Assembly: GCF_001039355.2 (NCBI RefSeq)
Contig: NW_019775058.1
Location: 426,345-490,344 of the forward strand
DNA length: 64,000 nucleotides
Reading direction: 5' to 3'
DNA from: Lingula anatina
Lineage: Eukaryota > Brachiopoda > Lingulata > Lingulida > Lingulidae
In this document: positions 21,701 through 62,290 of the stretch, in pieces
Position numbering within the stretch: the stretch's first letter is position 1
Layout: each line of letters starts with the position of its first letter
Position numbers and translations under genes: made by a program
Notes under the pieces: generated by a model
Database searches by the model: none
What the model saw: the letters and a program-made list of their open reading frames with translations, nothing else
What the model was told of the DNA's origin: nothing

Positions 21701-23284
21701 AGACAGAGAGGTGTGGAGGGGGTTGATCGCCAACGCTATGAACCAGAGCGCGTGATGTTGATGGGTCAAAGCACTTCCGTTAACACCTCTTGGAGATAGC
21801 GATCAAAAACACCACTGCGAGGGAAAAGCTGCCTAGGCTTTGTTTGTCATAAACTAGGACTCAGTATCCATATTGGACAATATAGGTATTGAGTCGTACA
21901 TGAAGTTATAAACTAGGCAATTGCTTTTACCAGTAACCTTACCCAGTTAACTTTCAAATGGACAACGAACCCCCTTAACTGACACAAGTTGAAAAAGGAC
22001 ATATATAAATTTTCCTGGCCAAAAGCGTTTAAGGGCGGTACGTTCGAGCCCCTCCCCCCCTCCCACCCCCCTCCCACCCACTCACCCCCCCTCCCACCCC
22101 CGGCTACGATTGTTTCAGTGGGAACGAGACCTTTGCTATGACAGCCTTTCTACCTGACTTGAGCCGAACAAATAACTCCAGATACTTACTGTTCACCCAG
22201 AGCTCAATGGTGTAGTCAACAATGCAGTCAGTCAAATAGGTGACATAACCCCGCTATCATTTCAATATTCTATATGAAGACGCAGAAGACTAGAAATTAA
22301 ACTTTAATGTGTGTGTGTGTGTGTGTGTGTGCGTGTGTGTGTGTGTGTATTAACATTTTTATGTACTGTCACATATTTCAATATTCGATTGCATTTTCAC
22401 TATGAATGTAAAACTTTGACCTTTTGGTTGTAATTTTAAGTATATAATTGTAGTTATACATTCTTTCTTCTCTACCCCTCTCATGCCCTAATCTACCCCC
22501 GTTTTATCTAAGCAAACACTATACTAGATTAAAAAGAAAAAAGCTGATTTATTGGAAAGGCAATAATGACATTGATCTTGATGTTGTTTTTTTTCCTAAA
22601 ATCTTCAATAATTTGTTTCGTCTTTAAAACATTATACTTTATGTCGTTATTCGAGTATCAAAAATCAAATGTCGACACTTGATTCCGATAATTAAACTCA
22701 GAAGTGTTGACGAGGCCGGAGCATCTAGCAGGATATACAGGTACATGTAGGCCCCTATTTGTCAAAACGTGACTTACGAGGGGTGATTGGAAATATTTGA
22801 GCTTCTCCCATCATTTGTGGATTTCCATGTTTTTTCTTATCACGAGAAACCAACATTTCTCATATAAAGAATGACATTATTATGAAATGCCAAGAAAACG
22901 ATATCCTCACGCATGGGATTGCTAGGAGAAATCAAGAAGACAGTGCTGCAAATACTGCCATTTGATCTCAGTCACAAGTATCTGCAGTTTTGAGTGATAC
23001 AGGATCACAGCTTGTTGAATAATATAGGAAAATAAGAGGAATGCCAAATAAACACTGAATAAAGGTGCAGTATAGAAGTCTAAGTGAGCTAATTTGTTAC
23101 GTGTACCTACTTGAAATGACTCGCCACTGTCTTTTTCGCTAGTATCATCTTCACCCCTCGCTATGGAAAACGAACGCCCTGGTTGTGCTTATTACGTAAC
23201 ACCTTTTTAGGGGACTACGACCCTTTCCTACCTGTATATATGCACCGGTACGTGTTATGAATTTTGGCTCTAGATGACTAATAA
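21701..23284. other. Gene-free stretch
   Basis: C-rich low-complexity sequence near 22050-22105 and a (GT)n run at 22309-22349. No coding exon recognised on either strand. Confidence 0.5.
22309..22349. repeat. (GT)n microsatellite
   Basis: A dinucleotide run with one GC interruption. Confidence 0.95.
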
Positions 23285-23511
23285 GGGTGTGTTCAGATCA
23301 AGTTGGTCAGGGGGCTAACAGGTTTGCGAATCAAATATGGCCGACGCACTTCAAAGCTTGCCGTATAATTCCTTAATAAATACTGAATAGATTCCTCGCG
23401 GGGATTACGCGGTAAGCTTTCAAGTGGGTCGGCCATGATTGATCCGCGGATGTGGTATTCCGCGGATCAACTTGCTCTGAATGTGCCCCTAGCTTCCAAC
23501 AAAGATGTTCA
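23285..23511. mobile_element. Palindromic MITE, diverged copy
   Basis: Arms carry ATCAAATATGGCCGACGCACTT and its inverted counterpart GTGGGTCGGCCATGATTGAT. The right end adds a GATCCGCGGAT-type palindrome. Same family as 23829-23999. Confidence 0.65.
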
Positions 23512-23828
23512 CTCAAGGATGTAGGGCCTATATCCCCTCTAGTGTATTTTTGTTATCGGGTAGTCACGCGGGACACATTGTGTGACGGAAAAATGGGTGG
23601 AAAGAGGATGTTTTAAAAGAAATCGTTCTAGGTTTTAAAGTGTGGGATTTTTTACCAAAAATTTTATTTATTAAAAAAAAATAATAATGCGAACAGCAAT
23701 GATAAACGTATCAATGAACCATACATTTTGAGTGTGGGGTCAAGGGGAGATATGGGCGCAGGGGTCAAGGGGAGATATGGGCGTGGCTACTGAACTCGAG
23801 TGTCACACAGGAGGTCCCTCTATGGACG
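23512..23828. other. Gene-free spacer
   Basis: A short direct repeat, GGGGTCAAGGGGAGATATGGGCG, occurs twice at about 23738-23783. Nothing else recognised. Confidence 0.5.
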
Positions 23829-23999
23829 TATTCAGAACAGTGAACTAACTAGTCCGACGGTCAAGTATGGCCGACCCACTTGAATACTTCTCCTCGGAGA
23901 CGCTATTTAGTGTCTATTAGGGGATTAGACGGCAAGCATTTTAGTGGGTCGCCATATTTGACCCGCGCACTATTTAGTCCACTGTTCTGAATGTGGCCC
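23829..23999. mobile_element. Palindromic MITE, complete copy
   Basis: Terminal inverted repeats of about 50 bp start TATTCAGAACAGTGAACTAA and continue to GTATGGCCGACCCACTT. The right end is its complement (AGTGGGTCGCCATATTTGAC, CTGTTCTGAATG). Non-coding. Relatives lie at 21600, 23285, 30378 and 36108. Confidence 0.8.
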
Positions 24000-24158
24000 A
24001 TAAACTATTAGGTAGACTAGCAAAGAGAGCCCTTAATTGTCACCATATCTGTGTGACACAACACACTGTCACCCGAGCGACATACATGTAGGCCTATATG
24101 TCCTGTAATGAGTAGCTGAGGAGCCAGGTTACCCAGGCTCTTCATGTAGACTTTCACG

Positions 24159-24299
24159 TACCCTCTATCAGGGCCACAGATTATATTTTCACTAGATATG
24201 AACAGACTTGTCTCTGGTTAAAATAGACGGCCTATCTGATAATCTCTGTATTGGGAGTAGGCCTACATAGAATAATAACTGCGGCCCTGGTAGAGGATA
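24159..24299. mobile_element. TACCCTCTA-family inverted-repeat element
   Basis: The ends TACCCTCTATCAGGGCC and GGCCCTGGTAGAGGATA match the termini of the palindrome at 18660-18846, but the interior differs. It is a degraded member of the same terminal-repeat family. Confidence 0.65.
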
Positions 24300-25860
24300 G
24301 GCTTTTATCAATTAAAATCAATTAAAACAATCGAGACAGGCAGATACAGCCAGAGCCTGCTATTTAGAACTCAAAATTCGGATGTCTTCATCTGCAGGGT
24401 TATCTGTGCGTGGGTCGGCCCCTCTATCTCTCACCATCTCTCTGTCATCTTTTATCCCTTAATTTAATTGGGATTTCAATTAACCTGCTGCATACACTAT
24501 GCTAATGACCTGGACCTGAATCTACCGGGGTACGAAAGCTCTACTTTGCATACATTCACTATCTTCCAAGAATAATTAACAGATTGCATTTGACTTACTT
24601 TTTCCAGCCAACACGCACGGGGGAAATTGTCCGGGAATTGGGGTGGGGGGTGGGGGGAGGGATTGTCTTGATACCCACCTCTGGGCATGTATTTACAGAT
24701 ATTTCGCTGTGATGAGGGGTAGGGTATGCTCGAACTAGTGATGACAAGGCAAAGGAGTGCGCAGATGCAAACAATTCAGTTAGTGTCGTGGCCATTCTTT
24801 CAAATAAGTATATATGGTCTATATCTGAATCATGAATCACAATGCACTATTAAGGACGGAGTAGGCCTACTACAATGGTTAAAAACGGACGAGTCGGCGC
24901 ATATTTTGTTGTGAGCAAAACTCCCTCCCATGGTTTGCAAGGCGTTCGAGGGGCGCAGGTGGAAAGACTGCCTTTGTCAGTTTGTTTTCTATTGATTTTC
25001 ATTAAAACAGATTTAAGAAACTACTCCGAGCTTTAGGGCGGTGAGTCGGTCCTGCGTTTGATAGCCCAGCGCAAACAAAGGGGAAAAGCAAGGTCCTACT
25101 TTGATCGTCTTTCTGCACAAAATCAGAAACAAAGTTCTCTTGAAATCTCCACGTTCTATCTGACGTAGCAAAAAATATAAAAGAGTGTATAAATGTATCA
25201 AATACTTTTCCAGGAATCAACAGAATAACGTAATCAAATGAAAACATCCAGTTTCTGTACCTGTGTTTGATTAGTGAAGACTACGGATTACTAGTAACAG
25301 CAGTGGTAGTAGATAGACAAAATCATTCTGACATTAACTAGCTTTTCAAGCCAAATCAACATTCAAGTAAACCATAAACGAAAAAAGGTCCCTTGAATTA
25401 TTTAGTCTCTCTAGCCACATATATTGCTCGAAAAGATTAGTGCTTTTTATCGGAATCTTTTACACAGACGAGAACGATTTTTATCAGTGAAACTTACTTT
25501 CAAGTCTTGAATTCTTCCCCCTAATGTCGCTTTTTTTTCTTCGAAGTTAGGATCAATATGCGCAGAATCAAGGTTTGCGAAGTCACAGTATTCTTGACAT
25601 CAAATTGACCGAAATATTGCTCGACCTGCTGCAGTAGTTAAGTACACACGTGTGGTAAGTCCTCCTATTCACGACACACTACTAGCAGCTACAGCGAGCG
25701 GTGACGTCAAAGCCTCGCTAACCCCCCCCTCCCCCCCGTTCACAACTTACAGAGAGATGTCCATACTTGACAAAGAAATATATGTGAATATCCGGCGAAA
25801 AGGTAATCTTTCACTATTTCATAAAAAAAAATTGTTTGTACACTTCTGTAAAAAAAAAAA
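24300..25860. other. Gene-free stretch
   Basis: Several short open frames but none with recognisable domains or paired splice signals. G-rich low complexity lies near 24640-24660 and a C-rich run near 25718-25738. Confidence 0.45.
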
Positions 25861-25873
25861 AAAAAAAAAAAAA

Positions 25874-26007
25874 GATAGGCCTATAACTCACCAATCCTTG
25901 CAGCGTAACTGTCATACAGGGATTCTCTATGCCAGATTCCAGTGACTTATATACTAGTAGCCTATATGCACTGTATAATGAATAAATAAATAAATAAATA
26001 AATAAAT
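25874..26007. mobile_element. Dispersed retroposon-like repeat with (AAAT)n tail
   Basis: Begins after a poly-A run and reads TAACTCACCAATCCTTGCAG, then a CATACAGGGATTCTCTATGCC-like segment, ending in TAAA repeats (25979-26006). A diverged copy is at 28268-28385, also preceded by poly-A. Probably a SINE or the 3' end of a LINE. Confidence 0.55.
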
Positions 26008-26697
26008 TATAAACAGGAGGAAACACTCCCCTCATCGGCTCTTATGAAGTCCATCTTTCTCTTTACCTAGGGCATCACTGAGAGAGATCACCTCCCAAAA
26101 CTGCCCTTCAGAGCCCATCTTTCCCTTCACGTAGGGAATCACCGGGAGACTGCGCCTAAAATGTGCTTTGCGAGCTTGACTTGCGTCTTATCTCTGTTCC
26201 AAGTCGTTTTGTGCTACCAGTAGGCATTTGTAATAATAATGATGATGGTTTAATCTATATAGGCCTAATACCCACATACATACTCACACAAGGTTATAGA
26301 CTCCTCCAAGTTTTCCAACAAACTCGTCGGCGCGGGAGGGGGGGGGGGGGGGTCGGTCGGAATGATTTCTCACTTCTACCTTATCATACCTTTATAGAAA
26401 TTGAAGTTCGCAAGTCAATATATATCTTTAATGGACAACCAAATAAAAACACAATGCCTTGAAACTTTTCTGTCGATTTATATATTGATGCTGACATCGA
26501 GCTTTGAAAATTGATAAAATACGGAACTCCACATGGGAAATGTGAGGAAGTGTTTGTACGTGTACCTAACAGTATTCTATATATATATAGACACACACAC
26601 ACACACACACACCACGGCTGCAGAACTGAATGGATACAAATATACACGATCTTGTACTCGTGAAAAAAATGTTGAAACCGAATATTTTTCAAAAGTT

Positions 26698-27002
26698 AAA
26701 CACGTTTCTGCTCTTGTTCAGGCCTTGGACAGAATTATATTCGTTATTATGTCCAAGCTCAGGCTAAAACGTTATACGCGGAAGGAAATCACAACAAAAA
26801 TACGAGTCATATTGGAGGCAGTATTTAATATATCAATTAAGTGGTCGTTNAAACACGTTTCTGCTCTTGTTCAGGCCTTGGACAGAATTATATTCGTTAT
26901 TATGTCCAAGCTCAGGCTAAAACGTTATACGCGGAAGGAAATCACAACAAAAATACGAGTCATATTGGAGGCAGTATTTAATATATCAATTAAGTGGTCG
27001 TT
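26698..27002. repeat. Exact 152-bp tandem duplication split by a single N
   Basis: 26698-26849 and 26851-27002 appear identical and are separated only by the N at 26850. This is the signature of two overlapping contig ends joined without merging. The apparent long reading frame across it is an artefact. Confidence 0.92.
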
Positions 27003-27198
27003 ATACAATGTACAATGTAGTGTGCATAATTACAATGAATGGTCAACTACAGTGGTCATCCTACCGTGAACTAGCCGGTATGAGTGACCAATATGCTGTG
27101 AATTATTTCACCAAACACTACCTCAGGAGCGGCAGACAGGGGGTTCTTAAAAAAAAAAAAAATAAATAAATAAAAAAGGGGGGGGGGGGGATGAGGAT

Positions 27199-27235
<37 letters not shown>

Positions 27236-28267
27236 ACAACTTAATAGACCTGAATAACCAAAAGGCGAGCGATTTTGCCACTGCGTTACGTTTACATTTT
27301 GGGACAGGGAAATGAAAAAAAAAAAATTAATACAGATGGATAAAGGGTTTTCCTAAATAAGATAAAAAAGGCACACAGCAGACTTCATTTCTTCTACCCA
27401 AAATTTATAAATAAAGAATGTCTTTTGCAATTTTTTCTGTTCATGTGACCTACCCTGGCCTCTAAATAAAAAGATACGTGCATCACACCTAAAAATCTAT
27501 TTTTTAACATTCTGTACCTATTTAGTTTTCAGTAACCAAAGCCATCAAATAATATTCCAAATGCTATTATGATTATGTGAGATAAGTGAAACCACCAAAT
27601 GCTATTACTTTTTCCCACCAAGTGAAAATATGCTTGTATATGTTAATGAAAATGATAATATGCATTCATAAACAAGGGGGGGGGAGGGGGGGTTCAGCAC
27701 TGGTGTCTTTCAGAACAATAAAAATCACATGACAAAACAAAATCTTAAGAAAGGAAGATTTATGAATTCCAAATCAATTCTTAGAGAAAAAATTGGCAGG
27801 CCTTGGTTCTGAAAGTTAAAATGTCAGTAGGTAGGTGGGGTAGGGGAGGTATGGGTTGGAAAAAACACACATTTGGTAGGAAATAACCTGCTCTGAATAA
27901 TAGCAAGAAAATTATGATCTGGGTTTTATGATATTTAACAAAATGGGCTAACTAAAGGGTGAAGAAGACCACTTTTTGAGAAAAAAATCCTTTAAAATGC
28001 TGGCTGAAGGTCTGAATGTGCATTTCCGAACACAACAAGCAAATGAGCATCTCAACAAAATACACAGAGCATAAAAACAAAATCTACCACTAGGTGTCAC
28101 TCACAAGTGTTCTTCAGACAACCAAGTGCCCAGCCAATACAAGCCAGTGTCTCAGATTTTTTTATAAAAAGGTGTAAAAAAGAAATAATCATGATAACTA
28201 ATGTGCCACCTAGCCGTCTTATATTTTCATAATGCTTTGTACATTTCTGTAGAAAAAAAAAAAAAAA
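27003..28267. other. Gene-free stretch
   Basis: Contains an A-rich run followed by G12, a (GT)n run at about 27199-27233, and another G-rich tract near 27677. No coding exon recognised. Confidence 0.5.
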
Positions 28268-28385
28268 GATATAACCCACCAACCGTGCAGTGTAACTGTC
28301 CCACAGGAATTCTCTATATGGAAAAAACTAGAAATGCCGGATTCTAGCGGAATCTATATCAATATGCTAGTAAATGCACTGTACA
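28268..28385. mobile_element. Second copy of the retroposon-like repeat
   Basis: Diverged homologue of 25874-26007, starting after a poly-A run: AACCCACCAACCGTGCAG and ACAGGAATTCTCTAT. Confidence 0.55.
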
Positions 28386-29854
28386 GAAGTGCTGAGATAA
28401 ACAAATGGCAATGAACACTTTTTACACTGGACCTACAGGCAAAAAAACCTTCACAATTTGAGGGGATGATACACCATTGTCTTGGTACTTGTTGGTCACC
28501 CAAACTGTGCAGTTTGTCTCTACACGTACGACTGCCTCATGTTTGTAAAATACGAAAATGCTGAACTTGGACATAGGTCCCCAAAAACTGAACCACATGG
28601 GAACTTACTGGTTGGCTTAAAATGCGTTATAACAATTGGATAAATTTTCAAATTTTATACATGATAATAATCCTTATTTCAAATACTTAGTAATATAATC
28701 CCTACAGTTTTATAACAAGTGAAACAGATACATCTAATATCAAATTTACCTGTCTATTAACACTGTTTACTATCTCTAATATACTCTTAATTAAAATAAT
28801 AAAAAAAAATCACCTAAGAAAAATCTAAACCCCTCTAGTCATTTTTCCTAACCTACTTGGATGAAATCTGTACACCATCACTAGTATTATATGATAAGCA
28901 AATGCTATAACTGATTTCTACCTACTGAAAAGAAAGTAAAAATATTGCTTTGACACTAGCAGTTCATACCAGTACTTACTAATCGTGTTCACATTCTTCA
29001 TATAAAATAATCACTCTCATGCAAGAAGCCGCAACCTACTTTTCCTGATTTCAAACCCATCTTATGTAAAGACTAAATGTCTTGAAAATTAAATCAATCA
29101 ACTGTAATCAATCATACTACAGTTAAATCAAACATTTGGATTTTTTAATACTATGGACTGTTAACAGTTCCAAATATATCTTCCCAGAATGCAGTGCTGC
29201 CCAAGCATAAACCTCCCTACAGAAATAATAACGGGAGCCTTCGATATAAAGTGGTCATCTTTATTCCCTATGTCAAAAGAGGCAGTATTAAAATGAAAAG
29301 AAAAGGTTCTTCCTTGTAATCATTCCTCATCATCTAACAAAATGAGCTCTAGCTTAATATCACATTTCACTAACAAGGTTCCCTTTCACTTAAAAATCTA
29401 CATTTCGATTTTGCTTAATTATTAAACCAAACTTAATATTCACAATAAAAGTGCATCTTTTTTTCTGCTTTCAAAATTTCCAGAATATTTCCATCTATTA
29501 AAAAAATTGTTATACTGTGTAAGGGTGAATCAGCAGTCCAATGCACTTTCAAACCTTAGGTCTAACCACTAACTCTCGAGTTCTTTTGTTTTTTTTTCCC
29601 CTAACTTGAGCTCTTTTTCCTTCTTGAATCAGTTGCCACTTCATCAAGCAGTACCCAGAGTTCTTGGCTACTCGCAGCCAACAAATACCCCCGCAGCAGC
29701 CTTGTTTTTATTCCAGTACCGCCACTCAACGTTTCTCCAAATTCCATCCCAATTCAAAGTTTTACATCAAAATGTATTTTCTTTTGAAAGCCCAAGCCTT
29801 TTTTTCCTATCAACCTCAGCATCCACTCCATCAAACTGATCACGTTCCTTGTTT
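28386..29854 (-). other. CASK: CASK 3' flank, including the 3' UTR
   Basis: Downstream of the CASK stop codon on the minus strand. Minus-strand AATAAA occurs at 29707-29712 and 29260-29265, giving candidate 3' UTRs of about 150 or 600 nt. No coding exon recognised. Confidence 0.5.
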
Positions 29855-59003
<29,149 letters not shown>

Positions 59004-61832
59004 GTTCCTGGTTCCTATAACATATGCTGTGTCATTCCTAAAATAAGCCCTTCAGCAAATGGCTATTTATTCTGGAATAACGCTTGGGCTTCTTTTCTCC
59101 TCTCCATACATATTTTTTCCTAAGCACCCTCCATCATATCTAAAATTACACTTCCATTTGATATTTATTCTCCCAATAAATCCCCAATCAATATGAGATT
59201 TATTTTCCCATGATAACAGCTGCTCTTCTTATCTCGTAGCCTTACTACAAGAAGGCCCCCATATGTTAATTAAGCAACAATATTTATCTTCCCACTGATA
59301 CAACTTTCCTATTCCTATTTTTTCCTCTGTAATACAATGTGTATGTATTTTTTCTTCCACTTGTCTGAGTATTGATACACAAGGCGCCAATGCACATAAC
59401 ACACAGATGCTGCCTGCTGTGCAGATTTATCTAGACACCTGCTGACTGTATATTTACTCAAATCATTCACCTGTGGCAGAAATAATCACTTATCAACTTT
59501 CTTCATGCTTTTGTTGGAATAGGTAAATAATCAGCGAGAACACTGAGCGTTGTTTATGTAGCTCTAATCTAAGCTCCTGTAGGCGAGTGCTAAACTGTCA
59601 AATATATCTTCACCCAAAGCCTTGAGAAATGACGTAACGATAAGTGTTTATAATAAATTAATATCCAGGTGCTGATCCTCCCTCCTTTTTCATTTTCTAT
59701 CTCTCAGGTCAGTTCTTCGAAAGATAAACAGTCACAACTGGTACACTTTCATCTTACCAATGGCATTCCAACAGTCTAGGTATATATATGCATATATGTT
59801 GGTAATTTCCCCTTTTTTCCCAGAAGTGTTCAAGTGCTAGTTTAGGGTCAGGTGTTACCCATGATATCTATACCACCACAGTTTGCTGAATAAATCTATC
59901 TTCTTCTGCAAGACAAACCTGTTAATATTTCATCTCTTTTCAAGTTATTACTGCATTAATCAAATCAGAAAAAAAGTTTGTTGCATGTACCACTTCTTCA
60001 TGCTATATAATGTTGCAAGTCTAAAAGCTAAGACTTCTCCCACAGGCACAGTGTTGATATTGGAATCTGTGTATTCAACACCTGATTCCTAACTGGTACA
60101 CGAAATCCATTTATACTTCACCTGAATTGCTTCCAGAGATACAATGTTTTAGTTTGTATCCTTTCTGGGTGTGAAGCAATATTTTAGTTTGTATCCTTTT
60201 TGGGCCAGATACAATGTTTTAGTTGGTATCCTTTTTGGGGTTTCATACACCGTTTTAGTTTGTATCCTTTCTGGGTGTGAAGCAATGTTTTAGTTTGTAT
60301 CCTTTCTGGGTGTGAAGCAAAGGGCAAAGTTGCTATAACAAGAATTTCCTTATTAAAAATCCAAGGTTTTAAATATAAACAGTCAACCCAATTATCAATG
60401 TTTTTTTCTCTTTCCTTGGTTGTCAATTCTTAGAATAAACCTGCAAAAAAGGCAACTATCTTAAAGTTGCCCTGAAGCCAGATTTATATCAAAAGTTACC
60501 ACAACTACCTGTCCCAATGATGATTCTCAACCTTGATGCATGAATTGCCTTTGAATTTGTGTACCTGGAGAGCAAAATCTAAGAAAAAAATTGAATCAGT
60601 TCAATGTGCGTCCTTCATCAAGTTCACCATTGATTGAAAACACATAGAGCAAGGAACAAATTGTAAATAGCATTGCTGTGCTTTTCTTTGACTTGACTTT
60701 GAAGTCTTTTCAATGAATACAGTTCAATAAAATATTTGCTCAGTCCCAATCTAGAGTGTATTTCCAACTGCGATACGATGTTTCCATTTCCTTAAATGTA
60801 CATTAAGTGTGCTCAACTATTTGTTCCTTTGAAAGCTTCACAATTCTGGACATTATGTTGCATCAATTCATCTCCATCTGTTTTCCCCTCAATTTTTATG
60901 AAAAAAGAACCCTGGCAATGTTCATATCTAAATCTACTGTGGACAAAAAAGTCTTCCTTTCCAATTTTTTTTTAGCCAATGTGTCCACAATCTTCCAAAG
61001 CATCAGTTGTCGTACAATCAGTTTTATTCAATCATACATTTCTTGGTAAAATGTTCAGTAAACTACCCATTTTTTGGTAAGTTTCTGTAGAATTAGTCAC
61101 AAGTATGTTTTCCTATGTACTTAATTACAATCTGGTCTAATATATCCACATGTCCCTGCAGGATGGTCTTTTACACCCTGCCATTAGTCCGAAATTGCAC
61201 TTAATACAAAATAACAGTGAAGTTGCAATGGGTAAGTCCCAAAAGGCTCTGTCCTTGCAATTGTATTTGTAGGAAAATCAACTTCCAACTGGTTTTTAAT
61301 CCAGATACTGTTTGCCGTGTTATGGTTGTTATAAGAATGGAGTTGCCATTAGATTGTGTAATTTCCCTTCTATGATGGAGTAATCCCCAAGAGGGGTTGA
61401 AAATTTTTCTTCAGCGCTTGAATGACTGCAGACATAAAGATCAATACTTTGAAGTTAATAATCAGAAAATCATATCTGCAAAAAAAATGTTCTGACTGTT
61501 ACTGCCAGCTAGAAATTAACATCAAATTTTGTGTTTTAATCAAAGCGGCAGAGACTTCAAACATGTTTCTGGTTATTCATAACAATTCCCAATGAAGTTC
61601 AAACAAATCTGTCACAAATTATGTTTGCCTTTTCCATTCAAATCCATGTTCTCTCCACTCACCTCAAAAGCTTTTGCCAAACAACAAAATGAAATCACAG
61701 AAATCTGAGTGACATCAAAGTGTTCTCTGATACAATGGAAAGACACTATATCCGAACTTCTGTCACCTTTTTCTATAAAAGTATAAGGTAGCCATGATAA
61801 CGATGATGCTACATATATATATACTACCAGTC
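59004..61832. other. Gene-free stretch upstream of the large exon
   Basis: AT-rich, with a minisatellite at 60141-60320. No coding exon of CASK or other genes recognised; any promoter for a short CASK transcript would lie here or further upstream. Confidence 0.5.
60141..60320. repeat. Minisatellite with about 33-36-bp units
   Basis: Five or so imperfect units built on TTTTAGTTTGTATCCTTT, then CTGGGTGTGAAGCAA. Contiguous, without unique spacers. Confidence 0.9.
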
Positions 61833-62290
61833 CTAACAGTCCCGAAAGTCAGAGACAGCAGTTTCCACCGTGGAAGGTCTGTCTGTAAGTTCTCTGTCAC
61901 CTCTCAGAACAGTTCTGTTCCTGCTGCTGCTGATGTTATACTGATTCCCAGTACACAGATCCTCACACACTACCGCATTTGTCCCAGCTATCTTAACATC
62001 ACAATGGAGGACGGGATTGATCGTGTCTTGGGAGAAAACCCAGCATTGTGAAAACAGCGCTGGTCTAATCCCAGGCCCTCCACAATGGGAAGCATTGATT
62101 TCTACTTCTCTCTCTCTCTCACTCACTTTCTAAGCAAATCCAACGCAAGAGCTAGAACAATGAAGGGTTCCTCAGCGTGGTTTTGCTTCAATAGGTCATG
62201 TGGCCAGAGATTGATTGGTGGTCTCCTTCTGATACAGTTAACACGGGGAAATGACAGTAACTGTTGTTGTAGCCGGACAGTGTGAAATCA
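61833..62290 (-). other. Less AT-rich island, possible 5' exon or promoter
   Basis: Base composition is noticeably more balanced than the surroundings. On the minus strand a 97-codon open frame (61833-62126) follows CCAAT-type (ACCAATCAATC, about 62210) and E-box-like (CCACATGACC, about 62195) sequences. The frame has no recognisable domain. It may be a 5' untranslated exon region of CASK; weak evidence. Confidence 0.25.

Noticed and set aside
26533-27069. 178-codon frame with an internal protein repeat
   Set aside because: The repeat is created by the identical 152-bp copies around the N at 26850, an assembly artefact.
60141-60320. Regularly repeated units resembling a CRISPR array
   Set aside because: Units are contiguous and imperfect, with no unique spacers, in an animal genome. 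It is a minisatellite.
61833-62126. 97-codon minus-strand frame in the balanced-composition island
   Set aside because: No recognisable domain and no supported splice partner. Kept only as a weak note about a possible 5' exon or promoter region.
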